Positions 1 to 6,605 of a stretch of 8,025 bases of DNA are shown one piece after another. The stretch spans positions 1 through 8,025 of the forward strand of contig VGMK01000086.1 of the NCBI GenBank assembly GCA_016866375.1, in the 5' to 3' direction. The translations under genes and the position numbers were made by a program. This DNA comes from Bacteroidota bacterium (GTDB lineage Bacteria > Bacteroidota > Bacteroidia > Flavobacteriales_D > Crocinitomicaceae). Below the pieces are notes generated by a model that worked only from the letters and a program-made list of their open reading frames with translations, did no database searches and was not told the origin of the DNA. The first letter of the stretch is position 1. Every line of letters begins with the position of its first letter.

Positions 1-789
1 AGCTTCCGCAGAAGCCAACACAAGTGCCGAAGCACCATCGTTTAAGGTCGATGCATTTGCTGCCGTTATTGTTCCCTCTTTATCAAACGCAGGTTTTAAT
101 CCTGGGATTTTATCTAAAAAAACATTCGTGTATTCTTCATCCTCCGAAACCAAGATTGGTTCACCTTTTCGTTGCGGAACGGGAACCGGAACGATTTCGT
201 CGTTAAATCTGCCTGATTTCCAAGCTTCAGCTGCTCTTTTATAGGAAGTTATTGCGAAATTATCTTGATCTTCTCTAGTAATATTATATTCTTTGGCGCA
301 CAATTCAGCACAATTACCCATCGGAACTTTACTGTATACATCCATTAAGCCATCTTTCGTGATACCATCTAACATGGTAATGTTGCCAAATTTAGTTCCT
401 TTTCTTCCACTCACGTAATGAGGAGTTTGTGACATGCTTTCCATTCCACCGACTACAACTACGTGATTGTCACCGGCAAGTATTGTTTGAGCGCCAAGCA
501 TAATTGACTTCATCCCTGAAGCACAAACTTTATTTACGGTCGTACATGGAACGTGGTGTCCAAGGCCTGCCCCAAGTGCTGCCTGTCTTGCAGGTGCTTG
601 ACCAACGCCAGCTTGAAGAACATTGCCCATAAAGACTTCATCTATCGCCTCGTTAGAAACTCCTGCTCGTTCTACAGCTCCCTTAATTGCTATGGATCCT
701 AATTCTGTTGCTGAAATCGAAGAAAAAGCTCCCATAAAGGATCCCATGGGTGTTCTAACAGCAGAAACAATAAATACTTCTTTTGACAT
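1..789 (-). CDS. Acetyl-CoA acetyltransferase (thiolase II), 3' end beyond the window
   Basis: Condenses two acetyl-CoA to acetoacetyl-CoA, or runs the reverse thiolysis, in the cytoplasm. The 263 visible codons begin at the ATG at 789-787 (MSKEVFIVSAVRTPMGSF), and the frame is open to the window edge. The family is usually about 390 residues, so roughly the last third is missing. The nucleophilic cysteine is Cys89 in VNKVCASGMKS, followed by GGMESMS at 114-120. The CoA-binding region shows MGNCAE (157-162) and ITAANASTLNDGA (241-253). The catalytic His and second Cys of the C-terminal half lie outside the window. From memory, the middle part (VYSKVPMGNCAE, the EDEEY segment, TAANASTLNDGA) closely resembles mitochondrial acetoacetyl-CoA thiolase (T2/ACAT1) and biosynthetic AtoB/PhaA enzymes, more than the long-chain FadA type. 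It is transcribed divergently from the VWA gene. The exact substrate range is inferred. Confidence 0.95.
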   Translation of the reverse strand, partial: MSKEVFIVSAVRTPMGSFMGAFSSISATELGSIAIKGAVERAGVSNEAIDEVFMGNVLQAGVGQAPARQAALGAGLGHHVPCTTVNKVCASGMKSIMLGAQTILAGDNHVVVVGGMESMSQTPHYVSGRKGTKFGNITMLDGITKDGLMDVYSKVPMGNCAELCAKEYNITREDQDNFAITSYKRAAEAWKSGRFNDEIVPVPVPQRKGEPILVSEDEEYTNVFLDKIPGLKPAFDKEGTITAANASTLNDGASALVLASAEA

Positions 790-808
790 TTATATTCGTT
801 TTAGATTG

Positions 809-836
809 CGAAGATACATAAACTGAGGAAATCAAT
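809..836 (-). promoter_or_regulatory. Probable promoter of the acetyltransferase gene
   Basis: Read on the minus strand, TATCTTCG at 816-809 matches the Bacteroidota -7 consensus TAnnTTTG at all defined bases but one. An ATTG at 836-833 lies 16 bases upstream as a possible -33 element. A start point about four bases downstream of the -7 box would give a leader of roughly 16 bases before the ATG at 789. No Shine-Dalgarno sequence is visible, only an A-rich stretch (AATATAA) before the ATG. Start point and spacing are inferred from the consensus. Confidence 0.45.
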
Positions 837-881
837 TTTTATGAAGGTTTGTTAATTGTTTTCTCTTTCCCGGTCATTCAC

Positions 882-911
882 TTTTAAACTTATGAAATGT
901 GATTAACTTTA
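882..911 (+). promoter_or_regulatory. Probable promoter of the VWA gene with -7 element next to the ATG
   Basis: TAACTTTA at 904-911 fits TAnnTTTG except for the last base, and TTTT at 882-885 lies 18 bases upstream as a weak -33 element. The ATG at 918 follows only six bases after the -7 box, so the predicted mRNA has a leader of about three bases or none. The -7 box lies in the centre of a perfect 9-bp inverted repeat, listed separately. Confidence 0.45.
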
Positions 912-919
912 CATTTCAT
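892..919. repeat. Perfect 9-bp inverted repeat around the VWA promoter and start codon
   Basis: ATGAAATGT at 892-900 is the exact reverse complement of ACATTTCAT at 911-919, with a 10-base spacer. The spacer and first base of the right arm contain the proposed -7 element (904-911), and the right arm ends in the AT of the start codon. If transcription starts near 915, the left arm is not transcribed. The repeat would then act as DNA, for example as an operator for a dimeric repressor, rather than as an mRNA hairpin. The function is inferred and no regulator is encoded beside it. Confidence 0.5.
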
Positions 920-2996
920 GAAAATCATCAGTGAATTTTCTCTTTGGGTGATCGCGCCGCTAGCCATATTCTCCATGTTAGTGAGCATTTATTTTTACAG
1001 AAAAACAGATTGGTTAAAAACGGCAAGTCAATGGAAGAAACTCCTTTTAATTGGTTTACGGTCGATTTCAATATTCTTGGTGCTGATACTTTTACTTGGA
1101 TTAACATTTCAGTTTTCAACCACAAAGGAAGAAAAGCCAATATTTCTTGTTTTGATTGACAATTCATTGTCGATGAGAAATTACAAGGACAGCACAGAAC
1201 TCAAGCAACAGGTGGACAATTTTTTAAATTCATTGCGAACAAAACATGGCGATTCATTTGATTACGATGTCATTACTTGTGGCTCTTCGGTAGACAATGG
1301 CGACTATAAGTTTACTGATAAAAAATCAAACCTCGAAGCTGGCTTCAATCATATTAATTCCCAGTATTACAACAGAAATATTGGAGGGATTGCCTTTATT
1401 TCTGACGGAAATTTCAACGAGGGTTCGAGTCCATTATATGCCGCTGAAAAAATAAGCCTAACTCCTATTTTTAGTTTAGGGGTTGGTGATACAACCCCGA
1501 AAAGAGATCAAGCCATAAAGCATATCTCTGTAAATGATATCGCGTTTTTGTCTAACGATTTTCCGGTTGAGGTTGATATATCTTCATACCAATTTCAGGG
1601 CCAGACTGCACAGGTATCGATCTTTCAAAACGAAAAAACTCTCGTAAGTCAAACCCTTATTTATGGTAATGAACGTAATGATTACAAGCCATTGAAATTT
1701 CTCATTCCTGCAAACAAGGTAGGTTTTCAGCGCTACACGGTGGAACTAAAACCTCTCCTCGGCGAAGCTACCTTGAGAAATAATAAGAAATCATTCTATG
1801 TTGAAGTGTTGGATACAAGAAATAAAGTTGTGATATTGTCTCATGCACCTCATCCTGATATTTCAACATTTAAAAACGCACTGGAAACCAATGATAAACT
1901 GGAAGTTCTCGTAAAAACATATACAACTTGGGATAAGAATCTTGATAAGGTAGATTTACTTATTATTCACGAACCTGGTGTAAATTACCCAAAAGAATTA
2001 CATTCGATGTTAACAAGCAAAGGCATACCTCGACTATTCGTCATTGGACCAAATTCTTCTAGCAATGTGTTAAATGCGCTTTCTCTCGGAGTAACATTTG
2101 AAAATACAAATCAAACAGATGATCTTCAAGGCCAACTCAATAACTCCTTCTCCCCTTTTGAATTAAACGAAGAAATAAAGAAAGCAATTGAATTTTTCCC
2201 TCCACTCAAGTCAAAATTTGGAGCTCTGAAAGCGAGTGGTAATATTGAAACATTGGTTTTTCAACGCATAGGACCCATTGTAAAACGAGATCCGCTCATA
2301 TTTTTTAAGCAACAAAATCAAATTAGAAATGGTTTCATTTTTGGGGAAGGAATATGGCGTTGGAAGCTCAATGAATTTTTACGTTCCGGCTCGCACAATA
2401 GTATTAATGAACTTATCTCAAAAATCTCCAATTATTTGATGGTAAAACAAGAGGAAATGGGATTACGTGTTTCAATAAATAGACGATTTACGACTGAGGA
2501 ATCTATTATTTTTAACGCGTCATTTTATAATGCTAGTTTAGAGCCTATCGTCACTCCAAAGATAGGACTCACTTTAACTGATCCATCTGGAAGAAAATAT
2601 GAGTCTCAATTTGGAGTGAATGGAAATAGTTACAAGTTATCTTATGGAAAATTAGATGCAGGTCAGTATAATTGGAAAGCTTCATGTTCGTACAATGGCA
2701 AGGTCTATCTTAAAACAGGAAGCTTTCTTGTTGAGGAAATTGACCTGGAGAAAAAAGAAACTACAGCAAATCACAATGTATTAAAACAACTTTCAAATCA
2801 GTCTAATGGAAAATTTTACGCGTTAAGAGATTACAAAAACTTCATAAATGACCTTAACCTGCGAGATGATATTGTGGTTGTAACAAGGGAAGAATTGTCG
2901 TTCAAGGATTTGATTCATGTAATTCCACTTTTAATTCTTATCGCTTTGTCTTTTTCAGCGGAATGGTTTATCCGCAGGTGGTCTGGTTCATACTAA
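918..2996 (+). CDS. Membrane-anchored von Willebrand factor A domain protein
   Basis: A 692-residue protein probably anchored in the inner membrane with its bulk in the periplasm. Hydrophobic segments lie at about 7-27 and 42-63, and a third at about 667-682 is followed by a basic tail. The VWA domain (about 75-200) has a metal-binding DNSLSM motif at 81-86, so DxSxS is intact, with Ser137 at the usual Thr position and Asp163 in ISDG. A beta-rich Ig-like part follows (about 205-297). Residues 303-400 then resemble a class I glutamine amidotransferase fold (KVVILSHAPHP, VDLLIIHEP, LFVIG). No cysteine occurs between 300 and 480, so that domain is not a working amidotransferase. GEGIWRW at 476-482 is, as I recall, typical of these Bacteroidota membrane proteins, and another beta-rich part precedes the last helix. 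The probable role is protein binding or assembly in the envelope, but the partner is unknown. The stop lies six bases from the stop of the convergent neighbour. Confidence 0.9.
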   Translation: MKIISEFSLWVIAPLAIFSMLVSIYFYRKTDWLKTASQWKKLLLIGLRSISIFLVLILLLGLTFQFSTTKEEKPIFLVLIDNSLSMRNYKDSTELKQQVDNFLNSLRTKHGDSFDYDVITCGSSVDNGDYKFTDKKSNLEAGFNHINSQYYNRNIGGIAFISDGNFNEGSSPLYAAEKISLTPIFSLGVGDTTPKRDQAIKHISVNDIAFLSNDFPVEVDISSYQFQGQTAQVSIFQNEKTLVSQTLIYGNERNDYKPLKFLIPANKVGFQRYTVELKPLLGEATLRNNKKSFYVEVLDTRNKVVILSHAPHPDISTFKNALETNDKLEVLVKTYTTWDKNLDKVDLLIIHEPGVNYPKELHSMLTSKGIPRLFVIGPNSSSNVLNALSLGVTFENTNQTDDLQGQLNNSFSPFELNEEIKKAIEFFPPLKSKFGALKASGNIETLVFQRIGPIVKRDPLIFFKQQNQIRNGFIFGEGIWRWKLNEFLRSGSHNSINELISKISNYLMVKQEEMGLRVSINRRFTTEESIIFNASFYNASLEPIVTPKIGLTLTDPSGRKYESQFGVNGNSYKLSYGKLDAGQYNWKASCSYNGKVYLKTGSFLVEEIDLEKKETTANHNVLKQLSNQSNGKFYALRDYKNFINDLNLRDDIVVVTREELSFKDLIHVIPLLILIALSFSAEWFIRRWSGSY

Positions 2997-3002
2997 ACCA
3001 AA

Positions 3003-3878
3003 CTAAAGTGATCCAACTTTCCTGATAAGGTATTTTAGCGGTTGGGGGTAATCGATACGCGTAAATTGGAAGTATTCAATATTTTCACTTCCAAACTTAA
3101 GGTTTAAACTCGCTCTTTTGGATGAATTTGCACCGTAAAAATCATAATACTTAAATCTTCCGTGGTATTTCGATAACGCTTTAAAATGTAAAATAATCAT
3201 TGCACCTTGTTTTCTACCTTCTTCCGAAACTCCTCCTTTAAAATCAATGACAGATTGCGTATCAAAAACAAAAAAAGACATTGCAAGACAGTTATGCGAT
3301 TCATCACTAATTGCAAGAACCTCACCTAGGCCTGAAGAATCGAAATACTCAATTAATTTTTTAAATTTTAAAAATAGCTCAGTATTCATCTTCGAAAAAA
3401 ACTTATTGTGTTTCATTAGAAAATCAAAATACTCAGGTAAGGGGATGTTTTTCCGAACCGAGAATAAATCCTTTTTTTTCAGTATTCTCCTGATGTTTAC
3501 CGAAAAGTTTTTTTCTAATTTATCCAATGGAATATCTAGCGTAACTCGCTGGTATTTCATTACTTTGACCTCCCAATTATCTGGAATTGAATAGGGACAG
3601 TAACTCAACTGAAATTGACATATTTTTGGAAAAAAATCATTCCATTTTGTGGTATCAAATTGATCGTACCCTTCAAGCACTCTCGTTAAAAAAGGTTGGA
3701 GAAAATATGAGAAACCATATTTCTTTTTACAGAAAAATAATAGACAGGAATGCTGTCCAAAATTTGTAACACTCCAAGTGGGTTCTAAAATATCGAGAAC
3801 TTTTGAGTTCATGAATATGGTATAATTCATTGTGCTATGCATTTCCTCCCAATCTTCCTTACGTGCTATACTCCTCAT
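3003..3878 (-). CDS. FemAB/GNAT-like acyltransferase of unknown substrate
   Basis: A 291-residue cytoplasmic protein without signal peptide or membrane segment. The C-terminal half has the layout of the GNAT-like fold of FemAB-type proteins (Acetyltransf_6): FSVNIRRILKKKDL at 125-138, where the family usually has an N-x-R-R-x-I-K-K stretch; SVIDFKGGVSEEGRKQGA at 209-226; and YYDFYGANSSKRASLNLKFG at 244-263, matching the family's DF-x-G ... F/L-x-x-KFG signature. The N-terminal half (1-120) is poorly conserved. Relatives transfer amino acids or acyl groups to peptidoglycan precursors, lipids or polysaccharides, and the substrate cannot be told here. The ATG at 3878 is supported by an AGGAGG-like site ten bases upstream, although its second in-frame Met (13) cannot be fully excluded. 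The gene stands alone, diverging from the Spy-like gene and converging on the VWA gene. Confidence 0.8.
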   Translation of the reverse strand: MRSIARKEDWEEMHSTMNYTIFMNSKVLDILEPTWSVTNFGQHSCLLFFCKKKYGFSYFLQPFLTRVLEGYDQFDTTKWNDFFPKICQFQLSYCPYSIPDNWEVKVMKYQRVTLDIPLDKLEKNFSVNIRRILKKKDLFSVRKNIPLPEYFDFLMKHNKFFSKMNTELFLKFKKLIEYFDSSGLGEVLAISDESHNCLAMSFFVFDTQSVIDFKGGVSEEGRKQGAMIILHFKALSKYHGRFKYYDFYGANSSKRASLNLKFGSENIEYFQFTRIDYPQPLKYLIRKVGSL

Positions 3879-3888
3879 AATTTATCTA

Positions 3889-3893
3889 CCTCC
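3889..3893 (-). promoter_or_regulatory. Shine-Dalgarno site of the FemAB-like gene
   Basis: The minus strand reads GGAGG at 3893-3889, ten bases before the ATG at 3878. It supports that start. It stands out because no other gene in this window has a clear Shine-Dalgarno sequence, as is usual in Bacteroidota. A weak -7 candidate (TAAATTTC, 3918-3911) lies further upstream. Confidence 0.55.
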
Positions 3894-3928
3894 AAAGAAT
3901 TCAATAATTAGAAATTTAATACTCTTCT

Positions 3929-3949
3929 GAAATATATCACTGATATTTC
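3929..3949. repeat. AT-rich inverted repeat between the divergent FemAB-like and Spy-like genes
   Basis: GAAATAT at 3929-3935 is the exact reverse complement of ATATTTC at 3943-3949. Nested within it, ATATCA (3934-3939) and TGATAT (3941-3946) form a second dyad about one central C. The repeat lies in the 126-base divergent intergenic region and overlaps the possible -33 element of the Spy-like gene. It could be an operator, but short AT-rich dyads are common by chance. Confidence 0.3.
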
Positions 3950-3977
3950 GTTCACAATGAAAATGGCATTATATTTG
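3946..3977 (+). promoter_or_regulatory. Promoter of the Spy-like gene
   Basis: TATATTTG at 3970-3977 is a perfect match to TAnnTTTG, and TTTC at 3946-3949 lies 20 bases upstream as a -33 element. A start point near 3981 gives a leader of about 24 bases to the ATG at 4005. Because the -7 box lies downstream of the earlier in-frame ATG at 3957, it argues against that longer start. Confidence 0.6.
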
Positions 3978-4004
3978 GTAAAAGTAGCCAATAAAAATAT
4001 TATT

Positions 4005-4403
4005 ATGAATAAGATCATTCCCCTAATTATCGTAACCTTGCTTTCGACTTTTTCATTTGCACAAACTGAAAAAACTGCATCGGAAAGAGCAAAAAACCAA
4101 ACAAAAAAAATGACCGAGGAGTTAAAATTAAGTAATGAGCAACAGTCTCGAATTTATGAAATCAACCTTGGCATCAATCAAAAAATTGACGGATTAAAAT
4201 CTTCCGGCTTGTCGGAGGAAGAGAAGAAAAAAGCACTTAATCACAACAATCAGGCTCGAAAAGAAATGATTAAAGGTGTTCTCACGGCGGAACAAAATGA
4301 GGTGTTAGAAAAAAAACTAGCGTCAAGAAAAGTAAAACGTCAGCAAATGCGAAAAGAGGTGAGAAAAGAAATTAAAGAGGAGAAAAAAAAGAAATCAGAA
4401 TAA
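4005..4403 (+). CDS. Small secreted Spy/CpxP-like protein
   Basis: A 132-residue protein starting MNKIIPLIIVTLLSTFSFAQ, a typical type I signal peptide with cleavage expected after Ala19. The mature part is helical, highly charged and cysteine-free. It carries two LTxxQ-like motifs, LSNEQ at 42-46 and LTAEQ at 93-97, the hallmark of the Spy/CpxP family of periplasmic chaperone or stress proteins, which are usually 140-170 residues. The C-terminal 30 residues are almost entirely Lys, Arg, Glu and Gln and may form a coiled coil. The frame stays open upstream to an ATG at 3957. I prefer 4005 because it gives a clean signal peptide and because the best promoter (-7 box at 3970-3977) lies inside the longer version. 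The gene is monocistronic, ending at a terminator. Assignment rests on motif and size only, so the chaperone function is inferred. Confidence 0.75.
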   Translation: MNKIIPLIIVTLLSTFSFAQTEKTASERAKNQTKKMTEELKLSNEQQSRIYEINLGINQKIDGLKSSGLSEEEKKKALNHNNQARKEMIKGVLTAEQNEVLEKKLASRKVKRQQMRKEVRKEIKEEKKKKSE

Positions 4404-4425
4404 ATATAGAGTAGAAGCGTAAGGG

Positions 4426-4456
4426 TAAAGGTCACAGCAATGTGGCCTTTATTTTT
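4426..4456 (+). terminator. Intrinsic terminator of the Spy-like gene, shared with the 3' end of prfC
   Basis: TAAAGGTCAC at 4426-4435 pairs with GTGGCCTTTA at 4442-4451 (ten pairs, one G-T) around a six-base loop, followed by TTTTT at 4452-4456. The stem begins 23 bases after the Spy-like stop. The T-tract overlaps the stop codon of the convergent prfC gene (4457-4455). On the minus strand the same hairpin follows the prfC stop but lacks a good T-tract, so termination in that direction would be weaker. Confidence 0.85.
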
Positions 4457-6044
4457 ATCCCAACATAAACTCCGAAGTTTTGTGAAAAATGAGATTCGGA
4501 TAATCTTGCTCAGCCATTTGCAGTAAAAACGATGTCTCGGATAAGAAAACCAAATGCCCATCTTTATCCTCAGCTATGTAATTTGACTTTGCTTGTTTAA
4601 ACGAAATTAATTCTACCTCATTGTCACTTGTAATCCAACAAGCTTTGAAGTAATTTCTCGGAACAAAACGGCAATTAGCCCCATATTCGTGAATCAACCG
4701 ATAATTAATTACTTCAAATTGCAACTGACCAACAGTCCCAACGATTTTTCGATTACCAGGCTGCTGAATGAAGAGTTGGGCAACGCCTTCATCAATGAGT
4801 TGTCTGATTCCTTTTTCTAATTGTTTCGATTTCAATGGGTCGAGATTTTCTAATTCCATAAAAATCTCGGGAGAGAAGCTTGGAATTCCACGATACATCA
4901 TTTTTTCGCCTTCTGTCAACGTATCTCCAATTTTAAAATTTCCAGTATCATATAACCCCACCACATCTCCCGGAAATGCTTCGTCAATTACACTTTTATC
5001 TTGTGCCATAAACGATGTAGGATTTGGAAATTTCATATCTTTTGAAATGCGAACGTGGTGATAAAATTTATTCCGTTCAAATTTTCCTGAAACTATGCGT
5101 AAAAAAGCAATTCGATCCCTGTGTTTTGGATCAAGGTTCGCATGAATTTTAAATACAAAACCTGAGAATTTCGGATCCTCGGGTTCGACTTTTCGTGTAT
5201 CTGACTCTCTGCCCTGCGGAGAAGGTGAAATCTCGCAAAAAGTATCCAAAAGTTCCTTAACACCAAAATTATTTACTGCAGAACCAAAAAATACAGGAGC
5301 TACGTCGCCAGAGAGGTAATATTCTCTGTTGAATGGATCATAAACACCTTCAATCATCTCTAATTCTTCACGCAATTCATCTGCCGGTTGTTGACCAATA
5401 ATTTCGTCAAGTTTACGATCTTGAATGTCAGAGACACTCACAACATCCTCCGATATCCTTGTTTTATTCGCTGAAAACAAGTTGAGTCCTTTCTGATAAA
5501 TATTGTAAACGCCCTGAAATCTATCCCCCATTCCGATCGGCCATGTTAGTGGTCGAACTTTAATGCTAAGTGATTTTTCTAATTCGTCTAAAAGTTCGAA
5601 AGACTCCTTTCCGTCTCGATCCATTTTATTAATAAAAATGATGACAGGCGTCATTCTCATTCGGCAAACCTCCATTAATTTTTTAGTCTGTTCCTCGACC
5701 CCATTTGCACAGTCGATTACAAGAATTACACTATCTACAGCAGTTAATGTCCGAAAAGTGTCTTCCGCAAAATCTTTGTGTCCAGGTGTATCAAGAATAT
5801 TTATTTGACGATTGCGGTATTCAAAGGCCATAACCGAGGTAGCAACAGAAATCCCTCTTTGCTTTTCAATTTCCATGAAGTCTGAGGTCGCAGTTTTTTT
5901 AATTTTATTATTTTTAACAGCACCAGCAGTTTGTATGGCACCACCGAAAAGCAACAACTTTTCAGTCAAGGTTGTTTTACCGGCGTCCGGGTGAGAAATT
6001 ATCCCGAAAGTTCGCCGTCTTTCTATAGCTTCTGCATTCTTCAT
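4455..6044 (-). CDS. prfC: Peptide chain release factor 3 (RF3)
   Basis: A translational GTPase that removes RF1 or RF2 from the ribosome after peptide release, and contributes to post-termination quality control in some bacteria. From the ATG at 6044 the protein has 529 residues, the length of E. coli RF3 as I recall it. The G domain has P-loop SHPDAGKT (17-24), switch I EKQRGISV (60-67), DTPGH (85-89) and NKMD (139-142). IEKQRGISV and DFAEDTFRTL (91-100) are the RF3 versions rather than those of EF-G. Domain II and the RF3 C-terminal domain follow, including the GTVGQLQFEV stretch, and the protein looks intact. An in-frame TTG at 6086 would add 14 residues but lies in the terminator hairpin of ndk, so I reject it. 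No Shine-Dalgarno site or convincing own promoter is visible; expression may rely on read-through from ndk. Confidence 0.97.
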   Translation of the reverse strand: MKNAEAIERRRTFGIISHPDAGKTTLTEKLLLFGGAIQTAGAVKNNKIKKTATSDFMEIEKQRGISVATSVMAFEYRNRQINILDTPGHKDFAEDTFRTLTAVDSVILVIDCANGVEEQTKKLMEVCRMRMTPVIIFINKMDRDGKESFELLDELEKSLSIKVRPLTWPIGMGDRFQGVYNIYQKGLNLFSANKTRISEDVVSVSDIQDRKLDEIIGQQPADELREELEMIEGVYDPFNREYYLSGDVAPVFFGSAVNNFGVKELLDTFCEISPSPQGRESDTRKVEPEDPKFSGFVFKIHANLDPKHRDRIAFLRIVSGKFERNKFYHHVRISKDMKFPNPTSFMAQDKSVIDEAFPGDVVGLYDTGNFKIGDTLTEGEKMMYRGIPSFSPEIFMELENLDPLKSKQLEKGIRQLIDEGVAQLFIQQPGNRKIVGTVGQLQFEVINYRLIHEYGANCRFVPRNYFKACWITSDNEVELISFKQAKSNYIAEDKDGHLVFLSETSFLLQMAEQDYPNLIFHKTSEFMLG

Positions 6045-6052
6045 CGGAAAAC

Positions 6053-6080
6053 AAAAAAAAGACTGCTCAAGCAGTCTTTT
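6053..6080 (-). terminator. Intrinsic terminator between ndk and prfC
   Basis: On the minus strand AAAAGACTGC (6080-6071) pairs perfectly with GCAGTCTTTT (6066-6057) around the loop TTGA, followed by four further T residues (6056-6053). It begins 17 bases after the ndk stop and ends eight bases before the prfC ATG. It should end ndk transcripts and would attenuate transcription into prfC. Confidence 0.88.
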
Positions 6081-6097
6081 ACTCAATTTATGTGTTA

Positions 6098-6517
6098 CTA
6101 AAAAATTTCTTCAACAGAAAAATGAAATCGTCCTTCGATTTCTGCATTTTCGTCAGAATCTGAACCGTGAACGGCATTTCGGCCTTTGCTTTCTGCATAT
6201 GCTTTTCTGATAGTTCCTTCTGCTGCTTCCGCGGGATCTGTTGAACCAATTAACGCACGAAAATCAGAAACAGCATTTTCTTTTTCTAAAATTGCTGCTA
6301 TTATGGGACCTGAGGTCATATAAGCCACAAGTTCATTGTAGAATGGTCTTTCTGCATGAACTTCGTAAAATTTCCTTGCTTGTTCCGTTGATAATCTCGT
6401 GAATTTCATCGCTTTAATTTCGAAACCAGCCTGGATGATCATGTCAATTATCTTTCCCATGTGCCCGTTCTCGAGCGCATCGGGTTTTAACATAGTAAAT
6501 GTTCTGTTTTTAGCCAT
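6098..6517 (-). CDS. ndk: Nucleoside diphosphate kinase
   Basis: Transfers the gamma phosphate of ATP to other nucleoside diphosphates through a phosphohistidine, balancing the (d)NTP pools in the cytoplasm. The protein has 139 residues, close to the usual 140-143. The phosphorylated histidine is His117 in the signature NAVHGSDSDENA (114-125). Lys11 in MLKPDAL (9-15), the H-x-x-RPFY segment (54-60), MTSGP (67-71) and the Arg102/Arg113 region that bind nucleotide and phosphate are all present. It is the first gene of the minus-strand pair with prfC and ends at its own terminator. Its start is fixed by the conserved N-terminus and by a consensus promoter about 20 bases upstream. Nothing is missing or unusual. 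Confidence 0.98.
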   Translation of the reverse strand: MAKNRTFTMLKPDALENGHMGKIIDMIIQAGFEIKAMKFTRLSTEQARKFYEVHAERPFYNELVAYMTSGPIIAAILEKENAVSDFRALIGSTDPAEAAEGTIRKAYAESKGRNAVHGSDSDENAEIEGRFHFSVEEIF

Positions 6518-6536
6518 TCTTATTTAATTTTGGGTG

Positions 6537-6569
6537 CAAATGTACATATTTATTCTGGTTTCCCTCGAA
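6537..6569 (-). promoter_or_regulatory. Promoter of ndk
   Basis: On the minus strand TACATTTG at 6544-6537 is a perfect TAnnTTTG -7 element, and TTCG at 6569-6566 lies 21 bases upstream as a weak -33 element. The predicted leader is about 16 bases. The -7 box overlaps the 8-bp palindrome ATGTACAT (6540-6547), which may be chance. Confidence 0.6.
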
Positions 6570-6605
6570 TCCGCTTCAGAAATCAATTTAAAAAATAAGG
6601 CATAT

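Noticed and set aside
623..826. Plus-strand open frame opposite the acetyltransferase N-terminus
   Set aside because: It is the antisense of a well-conserved thiolase region, with no start signals of its own.
3001..3020. Possible hairpin AAAGT-N6-ACTTT between the convergent VWA and FemAB-like genes
   Set aside because: The stem has only five pairs, three of them A-T at one end, and no T-tract follows on either strand. It also overlaps the end of the FemAB-like coding region.
3247..3769. Plus-strand open frames opposite the FemAB-like gene
   Set aside because: They have no recognisable domains, signals or promoter, and overlap a gene with a clear family signature on the other strand.
4768..5994. 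Several plus-strand open frames opposite prfC
   Set aside because: All are antisense shadows of conserved RF3 coding sequence, with no independent evidence.
6045..6086. TTG at 6086 as the prfC start
   Set aside because: It would encode 14 extra residues from the ndk terminator hairpin. The ATG at 6044 gives the expected RF3 length and N-terminus.
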